Source: Jannaschia sp. CCS1 (GTDB lineage: Bacteria; Pseudomonadota; Alphaproteobacteria; Rhodobacterales; Rhodobacteraceae). Taken from it: a stretch of 64,000 nucleotides of DNA. The notes under the pieces are model-generated. The model searched no databases. It was not told where the DNA came from and saw only the letters and a list, made by a program, of their open reading frames with translations. The stretch is taken from contig NC_007802.1 of assembly GCF_000013565.1 (NCBI RefSeq), positions 620,001 through 684,000 on the forward strand. The letters run 5' to 3'. Position numbers and translations under genes: made by a program. How positions within the stretch are numbered: position 1 is the first letter of the stretch; each line of letters begins with the position of its first letter. Below are positions 34,345-42,763 of the stretch, one piece after another.

Positions 34345-35352
34345 ATGACTGAGCCCGACACACTCGTCTCCGAGATCGAAGCGCTCGGCGCGAAACTGGG
34401 GGAGGCCAAGGCCTCCATCGCGCAGCGGATCATCGGCCAGGACGAGGTCGTGGACCTGGCGCTGGCTGCGATGCTGTCGGGCGGCCACGCGCTGCTGATG
34501 GGCTTGCCGGGCCTGGGAAAGACGCTGCTGGTGGACACGCTGTCGACCGTCATGGGGCTGTCGGCCAACCGGGTACAGTTCACGCCGGACCTGATGCCCG
34601 CCGATATTCTGGGGTCGGAGGTGTTGGAAACGTCGGACGACGGGTCCCGCAACTTCCGCTTTCTGGAAGGGCCGATCTTTTGCCAGCTTCTGATGGCCGA
34701 TGAGATCAACCGCGCCTCGCCGCGGACCCAATCGGCGCTGTTGCAGGCCATGCAGGAGAAAGAGGTGACGATTGCCGGCGAACATCGCCCGCTGCCCGCG
34801 CCGTTCCACGTGTTGGCCACCCAAAATCCGATTGAACAGGAAGGCACCTATCCCCTGCCGGAAGCGCAGCTGGACCGGTTCCTTGTGAAGATTGACGTGC
34901 CCTACCCGGACCGCGAGACAGAGCGTGATATTCTGATCGCCACCACCGGCACGCAGGAAGCCGTATCGACCGAGGTCTTCACGCCGGAAGAGCTGATCCG
35001 CGCCCAAAGCGTCGTGCGGCAGATGCCTGTGGGGGAGGCCGTCGTTGAGGTGATCCTTGATCTTGTCCGTGCCTGCCGGCCCGAGGAGGCTGACGCACCT
35101 GACGTGGTGAAAAATACTGTTGCCTGGGGTCCTGGCCCCCGCGCGGCGCAGGCGCTGATGCTGACGGCCCGCGCCCGGGCGCTTCTGGATGGTCGCCTTG
35201 CGCCGTCCGTCGATGATGTGGCGGCACTTGCCCGTCCCGTCTTGGGTCACCGGATGGCGCTGTCGTTTGCGGCCCGCGCCGAGGGGGCTGTGCTGGAGCA
35301 GGTGATTGATGAAGTCACGGCCCGTGCGACCCGGATTGAGGCGGCGGCTTGA
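34345..35352 (+). CDS. MoxR-family AAA+ ATPase
   Basis: A 335-residue AAA+ chaperone-like ATPase. Walker A is GLPGLGKTLL, Walker B is LLMADEINRASPRTQSALLQ, and sensor 1 lies in HVLATQNPIEQEGTYPLPEA, all diagnostic of MoxR. Such ATPases act with DUF58 and von Willebrand-type membrane proteins to mature or insert metal centres or envelope complexes. It leads a four-gene operon; the next gene begins at its stop (TTGA). Confidence 0.93.
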   Translation: MTEPDTLVSEIEALGAKLGEAKASIAQRIIGQDEVVDLALAAMLSGGHALLMGLPGLGKTLLVDTLSTVMGLSANRVQFTPDLMPADILGSEVLETSDDGSRNFRFLEGPIFCQLLMADEINRASPRTQSALLQAMQEKEVTIAGEHRPLPAPFHVLATQNPIEQEGTYPLPEAQLDRFLVKIDVPYPDRETERDILIATTGTQEAVSTEVFTPEELIRAQSVVRQMPVGEAVVEVILDLVRACRPEEADAPDVVKNTVAWGPGPRAAQALMLTARARALLDGRLAPSVDDVAALARPVLGHRMALSFAARAEGAVLEQVIDEVTARATRIEAAA

Positions 35353-36236
35353 GCGAGCTTACCCTCCACACACCTGACAGCCTCCGGTCCCGGTCGGAGT
35401 CCGTTGCGGCCTCCCTCCCGCCGTTGATGGCCGATGCGCAGCATCTGGCGGCGACGGTTCTGTTGGGGGTGCATGGCCGCAAACGGGCGGGCACGGGAGA
35501 TGAGTTCTGGCAATATCGCCCGGCAGAACAGGGCGATAGCTATCGGTCCATCGACTGGCGGCGCTCTGCCCGGTCCGATGGGCACTTCCTGCGCCAGACC
35601 GAATGGCAGGCGGCACAATCGGTGATGATCGGTGTCGATGACGCGGCGTCGATGACCTATTCTGGGGCGAAAACCCGCCCATCTAAGCTGCGCCGCGCGC
35701 AGACGCTGGCCATGGCGCTGGCGGTCATTGCCGTGCGTGGCGGCGAACGGGTGGGGCTGACCCATCTGGCGGAGCCGCCCCGGGGCGGGCAGGCGCAATT
35801 GCTGCGGATGGCGACCGAATTGATGGACAGTGTCGACCGCCCCGAATACGGCGCGCCGAAACCACAAGCCATGCCCGCAGGCGCGCGCGCAGTATTTTTC
35901 AGCGACTTCCTTGGTGATCCCAAAGCGATTGAGACGGTGCTGGGCCGCGCGGCGGATCGGGGTGTGCAGGGGGCACTGGTGCAGATCCTGGACCCCGATG
36001 AAGAGGCGTTTCCCTTCGACGGGCGCACGTTGTTCGAGTCGATGTCCGGCGCGATCCGGTTTGAGACGTTGAAAGCCAAATCCCTGCGCGAAGAATATCT
36101 CGCGCGCCTGACCGCCCGCAAAGACGCGTTGCGCGACATGACCAGACGCACGGGGTGGAGCTTCCACGTCCACCACACCGATCAACCCGCTGAACCCGCA
36201 CTGCTGTGGCTCTATCAAGCGTTGGAGCGTCGGTGA
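35349..36236 (+). CDS. DUF58 domain-containing protein
   Basis: A 295-residue DUF58 protein. The signature DEFWQYRPAEQGDSYRSIDW followed by RRSARSDGHFLRQTEW is clear. The C-terminal half resembles a von Willebrand A fold. DUF58 proteins are the regular partners of MoxR ATPases. The start is TTG overlapping the moxR stop; its own stop overlaps the next ATG (TGATG). Confidence 0.9.
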   Translation: MSELTLHTPDSLRSRSESVAASLPPLMADAQHLAATVLLGVHGRKRAGTGDEFWQYRPAEQGDSYRSIDWRRSARSDGHFLRQTEWQAAQSVMIGVDDAASMTYSGAKTRPSKLRRAQTLAMALAVIAVRGGERVGLTHLAEPPRGGQAQLLRMATELMDSVDRPEYGAPKPQAMPAGARAVFFSDFLGDPKAIETVLGRAADRGVQGALVQILDPDEEAFPFDGRTLFESMSGAIRFETLKAKSLREEYLARLTARKDALRDMTRRTGWSFHVHHTDQPAEPALLWLYQALERR

Positions 36237-38995
36237 TGTTCAGCGCCCTGGGGTTCGCCACGCCGCTTCTTTTGCTGGCGCTGATTGCCTTGCCGCTGCT
36301 GTGGTGGCTGCTGCGTGCCGTGCCGCCCGCACCGATCAAGCGGCGCTTTCCGGGGATCGCGCTGCTTCTGGGCCTCACCGACGATGAAAGCCAGACGGAC
36401 AAGACGCCCTGGTGGTTGTTGCTCCTGCGGATGGCTGCGATTGCAGCGGCGATCATCGGCTTTGCCGGGCCGGTTCTGAACCCGCAGGAGGACCGCGCAG
36501 CAGGCGATGGCCCGCTCCTGATCGTGATGGACAGCTCCTGGGCGTCGGCACGGGACTGGGACGCGCGCCTTGATCGGGTGCAGGTGTTGCTGGATGACGC
36601 CGCGCGCACGGGCCGTGAAGTCGCGGTCGTGCAATTGACCGATCTGCCCCCCGGTCCGCCATCGTTCCAGGCCGCCAACGCCTGGGCCCCGCGCGTGCCC
36701 ACTCTGGAACCCGCGCCCTATGACCCGGATATGGAGGCCGCCGCCCTTTGGGCCGCGTCGCTGGACAGCGGGGTGGAGGTGTTCTGGTTCTCCGACGGGC
36801 TCGCCTACGCAGCCCGCCCCGACGTCGCCGATGCCTTCGCCGATATCGGCACGCTCTCGGTATTTCAGGGTGACCGGGACCTGATCGCGCTGGCCCCGCC
36901 CCGGTTTGAGGACGGCATGGTGCGCGGGGACCTCTCGCGCCTCGGCACGACGACCCCGCGGGACGTCACGATTGTGGCCCACGGCCTCGACCCGGCGGGC
37001 CTGCCCCGCGACCTGGCGCGGGGGACCGCCACCTTTGATGCCGGTGAAATAGTGGCTCAGGTCGAATTCGACCTCCCGCCCGAGCTGCGCAACAGGATCA
37101 CCCGGTTTGAAATCTCGGCCGAGCGTCATGCGGGCGCAATCGCGTTGACCGATGATGCCCTGCAGCGCCGCCAGGTCGCCCTGATCTCTGCGGGGGCCGA
37201 TGATGAACAACAGGCGCTTCTCTCGCCACTGCATTATCTGCGCCAGGCGCTGGAGCCGACGGCGGACCTGATGGAAGGCGCGCTCAGCGATATCCTGTTG
37301 GCCAGCCCCGACGTGATCATGCTGGCCGATATCGCCACGTTGTCGGAGGAAGAAGAGGCGGGCCTGACCGCTTGGGTGGAAAACGGCGGCCTTCTGGTGC
37401 GCTTTGCCGGTCCCCGCATGGCCGCCTCTGACATCGCCCGTGATGATGTCGGGCCGCTGATGCCCGTGCGCCTGCGCGTGGGGGGGCGAACGGTCGGCGG
37501 CGCGATGTCCTGGGGTGAGCCGAAGGAGCTGCGTCCGTTTGAGGAAGGCTCCCCCTTCTTCGGCCTGACCATCCCCGATGATGTTCAGGTTACCAGTCAA
37601 GTCGTGGCACAGCCCGACCCGACGCTGAGCGAGCGCACGATTGCGTCCCTCTCCGATGGCACACCCCTGGTGACGCGGGCAAATCTGGGTCAGGGCTCCG
37701 TTATCCTGTTCCACGTCACGGCCAATGCGGAATGGTCGACCCTGCCGCTCTCGGGTCTCTTCGTGCAGATGCTGGAACGTCTGGCCATTTCCACCCGCCC
37801 CGTTGCGCCGGAGGCGGCGGACCTGGAAGGCACGATCTGGACCCCGGAACAGGTGCTCGACGGCTTCGGCGTGTTGCGCGACGCAGGCACACGCCCGGGC
37901 GTGGCGGGCGAAGATCTGGCCTCCGCGCCGCTCTCGGCCGACATTTTGCCGGGTCTCTACTCGGGCGACGACCGCCGCCTTGCGCGCAATGTCATGGTGC
38001 AGCACGCGGCTTTGGTTGCGGCGGAATGGCCCGCCGATGTGCCCGTGGAAGGTATGTCCGTGACCCTGCCCACCTATCTGATGGCCAGCTTCCTGACCGC
38101 CGCGTTGACCCTACTGCTCATCGATGCGCTCGCGGCCCTTTGGCTCGCCGGACGGCTCGGTGGTCTCACGCGCAGCGCCGCCGTTCTTGCCGCCGCCCTG
38201 ATCCTCGCCCCGCAGGCCGAGGCTCAGATGACCCCCGCCGAAGAACTTGCCCTTCTCGCCACGTCCGAGGCCACTCTGGCCTATGTCCTAACCGGTGATC
38301 TGGCGGTGGACGAGACGTCCCGCGCGGGCCTTCAGGGCCTGTCCAACACGCTCTACCAGCGCACCTCGGTGGAGCCCGCGCCGCCCATCGGTGTGGATCT
38401 GGAACTGGATGAGCTGGCGTTCTTCCCGATGATCTACTGGCCGATCACGCCCGATCAGGACATCCCGTCGGCCAACGCCTACCGTCGCCTGAACGACTAT
38501 TTGCGGGGCGGTGGCATGATCGTGTTCGACACGCGCGACGCCCATGTCGGCGGCTTCGGCTCCGGCACGCCCGAAGGGCGGCGGTTGCAGATCATCGCCG
38601 CGCCGCTGGATATTCCGCCGCTGGAACCGATCCCCGAAGATCACGTCGTCACCCGCACCTTCTACCTGTTGCAGGACTTCCCGGGCCGTCACCTGTCGCG
38701 TGATGTCTGGGTGGAAGCCGCCCCCCCCGATGCCGAACAGATCGAGGGGATGCCTTTCCGCAACCTCAACGACGGCGTGACACCCGTGGTCATCGGCGGC
38801 AATGACTGGGCCGCCGCCTGGGCGCAGGATGAACGGGGCAGGCCGCTCTATCCCATCGGACGCGGCCAGACCGGGGAACGCCAGCGGGAGATCGCCCTGC
38901 GCTTCGGCGTGAACCTCGTGATGCACGTGCTCAGCGGCAATTACAAATCGGATCAGGTCCATGTGCCTGCGCTTTTGGACAGGCTGGGGCAATAG
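36236..38995 (+). CDS. DUF4159 domain membrane protein (BatA-like N-terminus)
   Basis: A 919-residue envelope protein. The N-terminus is a BatA-like membrane hairpin (residues about 5-25 and 60-77). A von Willebrand-like stretch follows (LLIVMDSSWASARDWDARLD), and a further membrane segment lies near residues 620-645. The last third is a DUF4159 domain with LAFFPMIYWPITPDQ and YLRGGGMIVFDTRD. It is thought to lie in the periplasm or membrane as part of the MoxR system; the task is unknown. Confidence 0.88.
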   Translation: MFSALGFATPLLLLALIALPLLWWLLRAVPPAPIKRRFPGIALLLGLTDDESQTDKTPWWLLLLRMAAIAAAIIGFAGPVLNPQEDRAAGDGPLLIVMDSSWASARDWDARLDRVQVLLDDAARTGREVAVVQLTDLPPGPPSFQAANAWAPRVPTLEPAPYDPDMEAAALWAASLDSGVEVFWFSDGLAYAARPDVADAFADIGTLSVFQGDRDLIALAPPRFEDGMVRGDLSRLGTTTPRDVTIVAHGLDPAGLPRDLARGTATFDAGEIVAQVEFDLPPELRNRITRFEISAERHAGAIALTDDALQRRQVALISAGADDEQQALLSPLHYLRQALEPTADLMEGALSDILLASPDVIMLADIATLSEEEEAGLTAWVENGGLLVRFAGPRMAASDIARDDVGPLMPVRLRVGGRTVGGAMSWGEPKELRPFEEGSPFFGLTIPDDVQVTSQVVAQPDPTLSERTIASLSDGTPLVTRANLGQGSVILFHVTANAEWSTLPLSGLFVQMLERLAISTRPVAPEAADLEGTIWTPEQVLDGFGVLRDAGTRPGVAGEDLASAPLSADILPGLYSGDDRRLARNVMVQHAALVAAEWPADVPVEGMSVTLPTYLMASFLTAALTLLLIDALAALWLAGRLGGLTRSAAVLAAALILAPQAEAQMTPAEELALLATSEATLAYVLTGDLAVDETSRAGLQGLSNTLYQRTSVEPAPPIGVDLELDELAFFPMIYWPITPDQDIPSANAYRRLNDYLRGGGMIVFDTRDAHVGGFGSGTPEGRRLQIIAAPLDIPPLEPIPEDHVVTRTFYLLQDFPGRHLSRDVWVEAAPPDAEQIEGMPFRNLNDGVTPVVIGGNDWAAAWAQDERGRPLYPIGRGQTGERQREIALRFGVNLVMHVLSGNYKSDQVHVPALLDRLGQ

Positions 38996-38997
38996 AT

Positions 38998-41064
38998 ATG
39001 GCAAACCAGATCCTCTTTGATCCGCTGCTGGACTGGCCCTTGCTCTATGGACTGGGGGCGGCGCTGGTTCTGATCATCGCCCTGTCGATCTGGCGTGGCC
39101 TGTCGGGTTGGCCGTATCGCCTTCTGGCGGGCGCGGCGCTTCTGGCCGCGTTGATCAACCCGTCGCTCCAGACGGAAGACCGCGAACCCCTGTCGGATAT
39201 CGTGCTGCTGGTCGTCGACGAAAGCGCCAGCCAGCGGATATCCGACCGTCCTTCGCAAACGGCGGACGCATTGGAGGCGTTGGAGGCGGAGGTTGAGGCG
39301 TTGGGCATGGAAACCCGCGTGGCCCGTGTGGGCGATGCGGACGACAATTCCGGCACACTTCTGATGACGGAATTGCAGCGCCTGATGGCGGAAGAGCCGC
39401 GCGCACGGATAGCGGGGGCGTTGATCATCACCGATGGACGGCTCCATGACCCGGAGCTGGTGCCGGATATGCCCGCGCCGATCCACGCCCTGATCACGGG
39501 GCTTGAGACGGATTGGGACCGCCGCCTGGTGATTGAGACCGCGCCTGCCTTCGGTATCATTGGCGAGGAATTGCTGCTCACGATCCGGCTGGAGGACCAG
39601 GGGGCGGTGCCCGCGGGCCTTGAGGGACGCTCGCAGATCGTGATCGCCGTCGATGGCGGGCCGCCGCAGACCTACGTGGTGCCGGTCGGCGAAAGTCTGG
39701 AATTGCCCCTGACGCTGGAACATGCCGGTCAAAACGTGATCCAGTTCACCGTGCCGGAGGCGGAGGGCGAGTTGACGACGCGCAACAACGCCGCCGTCGT
39801 GCAGATCAACGGCATCCGCGACCGCCTGCGCGTGTTGCTGGTCTCGGGTGAGCCGCATCCCGGTCAACGCACGTGGCGCAACCTGCTGAAATCCGATCCG
39901 TCGGTGGATCTGGTCCACTTCACCATCCTGCGCCCGCCCGACCGCCAGGATGGTGTGCCCGTCGGCGAGTTGTCCCTGATCGCCTTCCCCACGCGGGAAT
40001 TGTTCATGGAGGCCGTGGATGAATTCGACCTGATCATCTTCGACCGCTACCAGCGCCGGGGCATCCTGCCGATGGTCTATATCGACAATATCCGCCGCTA
40101 CGTGGAAGACGGTGGCGCGCTGTTGTTGGCTGCGGGGCCGGATTTTGCGGGGGCCTCGTCGCTCTACCGCACGCCGCTCTCGGACATTCTGCCGGGCCGC
40201 CCCACGGCCCGCGTGATTGAGGAGCCATATGTGCCGCTGATCAGCGAATTGGGCGCGCGGCATCCGGTGACGACGGGTCTGGAAGGGGAGCATACGCCGC
40301 TGCCGGGCAGTGACGATCCCTGGGGCCGCTGGCTGCGCCAGATCGAGTTGACAGAACAGGGTGGCCAGACGGTCATGGAAGGGGCAGGTGGCGCGCCGCT
40401 CCTGATGTTGGATCGTGTCGGGCAGGGGCGCGTGGCGCTGCTGGCCTCGGATCATGCCTGGCTCTGGGATCGTGGGTATGAAGGCGGCGGGCCGCAACTG
40501 GAATTGCTGCGCCGCCTGGCCCATTGGATGATGGGCGAGCCCGACCTTGAGGAAGAGGCGCTGGTGGCCGATGTCGATGGCCAGACCATCACGATCACCC
40601 GCCGGACGCTGGCCGATGAGGTAGGCTCCGTCATCGTCACCACACCCGATGGTGAGCAGTTGGAAGTGATGCTGGAAGAGACCGCACCGGGGGCCTTCAC
40701 GGCCCAGATCGAGGGCTTGGAGCAGGGGCTTTACCGTTTGGTGGAAAGCGATCTGGAGCGCGTTATTGCCCTAGGACCCGCCGCGCCGCGCGAATTTGAG
40801 GTCACGATTGCCGGGGCCGAGCGGATTGACCCGCTGCTGGACGCGGAAGGCGGACGCTCGGTGCGTCTGGAAGATGGCCTGCCGGACCTGCGCCGCGTGT
40901 CTGAGGGACGCACGGCCCATGGGCGCGGATGGCTGGGGCTGACCACGCGGGAGGCTTACGTCACCACGGACGTGACCGTGACTCCGTTCATTCAGGCCTG
41001 GGTGTTCCTGCTTCTGGCGGCGGGTCTGATGCTGGCAGGCTGGTTGCGCGAAGGGCGTCAGTAG
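38998..41064 (+). CDS. Membrane protein of the MoxR/DUF58 operon
   Basis: A 688-residue protein with two N-terminal membrane segments (residues about 15-32 and 40-55) and one near the C-terminus (FIQAWVFLLLAAGLMLAGW), leaving a large periplasmic part. The region after the N-terminal anchor reads IVLLVVDESASQR, a degenerate MIDAS-like motif, and the middle resembles glutamine-amidotransferase-like folds (RYVEDGGALLLAAGPDF). It is the last gene of the operon and is commonly found after DUF4159 proteins. Function is not known. Confidence 0.82.
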   Translation: MANQILFDPLLDWPLLYGLGAALVLIIALSIWRGLSGWPYRLLAGAALLAALINPSLQTEDREPLSDIVLLVVDESASQRISDRPSQTADALEALEAEVEALGMETRVARVGDADDNSGTLLMTELQRLMAEEPRARIAGALIITDGRLHDPELVPDMPAPIHALITGLETDWDRRLVIETAPAFGIIGEELLLTIRLEDQGAVPAGLEGRSQIVIAVDGGPPQTYVVPVGESLELPLTLEHAGQNVIQFTVPEAEGELTTRNNAAVVQINGIRDRLRVLLVSGEPHPGQRTWRNLLKSDPSVDLVHFTILRPPDRQDGVPVGELSLIAFPTRELFMEAVDEFDLIIFDRYQRRGILPMVYIDNIRRYVEDGGALLLAAGPDFAGASSLYRTPLSDILPGRPTARVIEEPYVPLISELGARHPVTTGLEGEHTPLPGSDDPWGRWLRQIELTEQGGQTVMEGAGGAPLLMLDRVGQGRVALLASDHAWLWDRGYEGGGPQLELLRRLAHWMMGEPDLEEEALVADVDGQTITITRRTLADEVGSVIVTTPDGEQLEVMLEETAPGAFTAQIEGLEQGLYRLVESDLERVIALGPAAPREFEVTIAGAERIDPLLDAEGGRSVRLEDGLPDLRRVSEGRTAHGRGWLGLTTREAYVTTDVTVTPFIQAWVFLLLAAGLMLAGWLREGRQ

Positions 41065-41077
41065 CGGCTTGACGGGT

Positions 41078-41127
41078 GTCGCCTTGCCTTCGGCAATGGC
41101 GACCGGGCGAGGGGGAAACCCCCTCGC
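41078..41127. terminator. Two hairpins after the MoxR operon
   Basis: A stem at 41078-41103 (GTCGCC/GGCGAC and TTGCC/GGCAA around a TTC loop, one bulged T) is followed by a perfect stem at 41107-41127 (GCGAGGGGG-AAA-CCCCCTCGC). There is no T-run. The position between convergent genes suggests a bidirectional transcription end. Confidence 0.5.
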
Positions 41128-41200
41128 GCTCCCCCGAGATGCGCAACCGCGAGAGACTCCACCGAGAGTGGCCAATGTTTACGAGGGGACCGGGGTGGCG

Positions 41201-41560
41201 TCAGCCCGGCAGGTCGAAGGCCGTCGTCGTCTCGGCCCATCCATCAACATTTGTGCGCGCGCGGATGAAGACCTGCTCCGTGCCCTCGGGGATCATCACT
41301 CCGGAGGTGGAGCGGGTGAACGGTTGCTCCTCCACATGGGGATGCGCCAAGGGACGCTCTCCGATCACGGTGCCATCGGCCAGTTCCACGCGCCAGCCGT
41401 CGGCGTAATCGTCCCATCCGGTATCGCCATGGGCCAGGGTCACATTGAACCGCCAACCGGACGCGCTGTCGGTGGCGGTGATCTCCACAACCTCCGCCGG
41501 GTCGGCCCGGACGGGGGTGGTGGAGAGGGCGATGAGCAGCACGGGGATAAGATGTTTCAT
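41201..41560 (-). CDS. Small secreted protein of unknown function
   Basis: A 119-residue protein with a signal peptide (MKHLIPVLLIALSTTPVRA). The mature part has SGWRFNVTLAHGDTGWDDYA and DGWRVELADG, then HPHVEEQPFTRS. I recall similar short secreted proteins in Rhodobacterales, without known function. The ATG at 41560 is the one that gives a proper signal peptide. Confidence 0.72.
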   Translation of the reverse strand: MKHLIPVLLIALSTTPVRADPAEVVEITATDSASGWRFNVTLAHGDTGWDDYADGWRVELADGTVIGERPLAHPHVEEQPFTRSTSGVMIPEGTEQVFIRARTNVDGWAETTTAFDLPG

Positions 41561-41611
41561 GCCCACAAGATACCGAAGCCCCGCGAAGATGCACGCCACA
41601 ATGAGGGGAGC

Positions 41612-42214
41612 TTAAAGGTCAAGATCCGACGGTTCATAGATGTGCCGCCCATCGGGGGACGGCTGCTGGATCTTCCTGGCCCAGACCCGGCGCACATCAT
41701 CCATGCCGAGATCTGGATGGGCGGCGAGAAAATCCCGTGTGTATTGGTTGAACTGGTTGTGGCCCTTGATGTCGCTTTGCCAGCCGGGCCTGCGCCGCTC
41801 CGCCTGCAAGTCGCGCCAGACTGCGCAGGCGTCGCTCAGCGTTTTCCCGCTGTTCTCCTTCAGCCAGGCCATCAACGGGATGGAGAAAGCGAACCTGGGC
41901 CCCAACTGCGCCTTGAAGAACCGGCGCACGTTCTGGGTGTTTTTGTAACTGTCGGTCAGGATTGTGTCTGGCGTCAGCTTGGCGCTGTGCCAATCGAAGT
42001 CAGACGTGGGTTTTGGGGCTGGAGCCTCGGGCAGATCCCGCGCGCCGGTGTCGAGGAAATGGGCGATGCGGTCGAGGATGGTGAACTTCGCGCCGCTGCG
42101 CTTCAGGCCAAGGGTGCGGGCGTGGGCCACCAACTCATCCTTGCGCCAATACCATTGCCTCAGGTCCGCGCCGGTGCGGATGTCTGCTATGTCCGGGCGC
42201 ATCTGCCGTGGCAT
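41612..42214 (-). CDS. SAP-like/DUF6434 domain protein
   Basis: A 200-residue protein in two parts. Residues about 18-55 resemble a SAP-type helical motif (ELVAHARTLGLKRSGAKFTI). The rest matches the DUF6434 pattern, with FDWHSAKLTPDTILTDSYKN and RRFFKAQLGPRFAF. A nucleic-acid role is possible but unproved. Its start overlaps the end of the upstream membrane gene. Confidence 0.75.
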   Translation of the reverse strand: MPRQMRPDIADIRTGADLRQWYWRKDELVAHARTLGLKRSGAKFTILDRIAHFLDTGARDLPEAPAPKPTSDFDWHSAKLTPDTILTDSYKNTQNVRRFFKAQLGPRFAFSIPLMAWLKENSGKTLSDACAVWRDLQAERRRPGWQSDIKGHNQFNQYTRDFLAAHPDLGMDDVRRVWARKIQQPSPDGRHIYEPSDLDL

Positions 42215-42624
42215 CAGAACGGCTTGTAAACGACCAGGATCAACACGCCGATGGCGCCCAAGACGCTGATCTCATTATAGACGCGCAGCCAGCGGTCCGA
42301 TTCTGTGAAAATGCCTTTGCGGGCGCGCAGGACCAGCCGCCCGGTCCACCCGTAATGCGCGGCCAGAAGCGCCACGACGGTAATTTTTGCGTGCGTCCAT
42401 GCGGGCCAGCCCCACAGATGCGCCAGATACAGGCCCGAGAGAATCGCGATCACGCCAAGCCCGAGCGAAAAGCGGTAGATGCGGATTGTCAGGTCCCCGG
42501 TCGGGCCGAAGGTGCCCTGCGCCGCCCACTCCCGCTTCCAGAAGATGATCGCGCGCGGGGCAGCGAAGATGCCGGTCATCCACCCCAAAACACACAACAG
42601 ATGCAAGACTTTGACCCATTCCAT
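42214..42624 (-). CDS. HemJ/CopD-like membrane protein
   Basis: A 136-residue membrane protein with four hydrophobic helices. The N-terminus MEWVKVLHLLCVLGWMTGIF carries a conserved-type histidine (H8), and the end of helix 2 reads ILSGLYLAHLWGWP. This layout resembles HemJ protoporphyrinogen oxidase and the CopD domain, but the match is only moderate. The ATG at 42624 starts just before the first helix. It is divergent from glcD. Confidence 0.65.
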   Translation of the reverse strand: MEWVKVLHLLCVLGWMTGIFAAPRAIIFWKREWAAQGTFGPTGDLTIRIYRFSLGLGVIAILSGLYLAHLWGWPAWTHAKITVVALLAAHYGWTGRLVLRARKGIFTESDRWLRVYNEISVLGAIGVLILVVYKPF

Positions 42625-42705
42625 GGGGCCTACTTCTGGTCTCGAATGCGGTGGCCCGCAAGATGCGGCATCGCTGCAGGGCGAAAACAATTGCCATACG
42701 GCCAT

Positions 42706-42728
42706 ATTGGTTATATTATTTTACCAAT
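42706..42728. promoter_or_regulatory. ATTGGT-N11-ACCAAT dyad before glcD
   Basis: Perfect six-base arms at 42706-42711 and 42723-42728 lie in an AT-rich patch 36-58 bases upstream of the glcD ATG. TGGT/ACCA arms are typical of FadR-type GntR regulators such as PdhR, LldR and GlcC, though their usual spacing is shorter. No GntR gene is seen nearby. Confidence 0.45.
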
Positions 42729-42763
42729 TCGCGGATCTTGCCCGCATGATGGGAGGAAAGCCA

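Noticed and set aside
36215-38005. A 596-codon minus-strand frame opposite the DUF4159 protein
   Set aside because: Shadow frame; the plus-strand gene has membrane segments, a DUF4159 domain and operon context.
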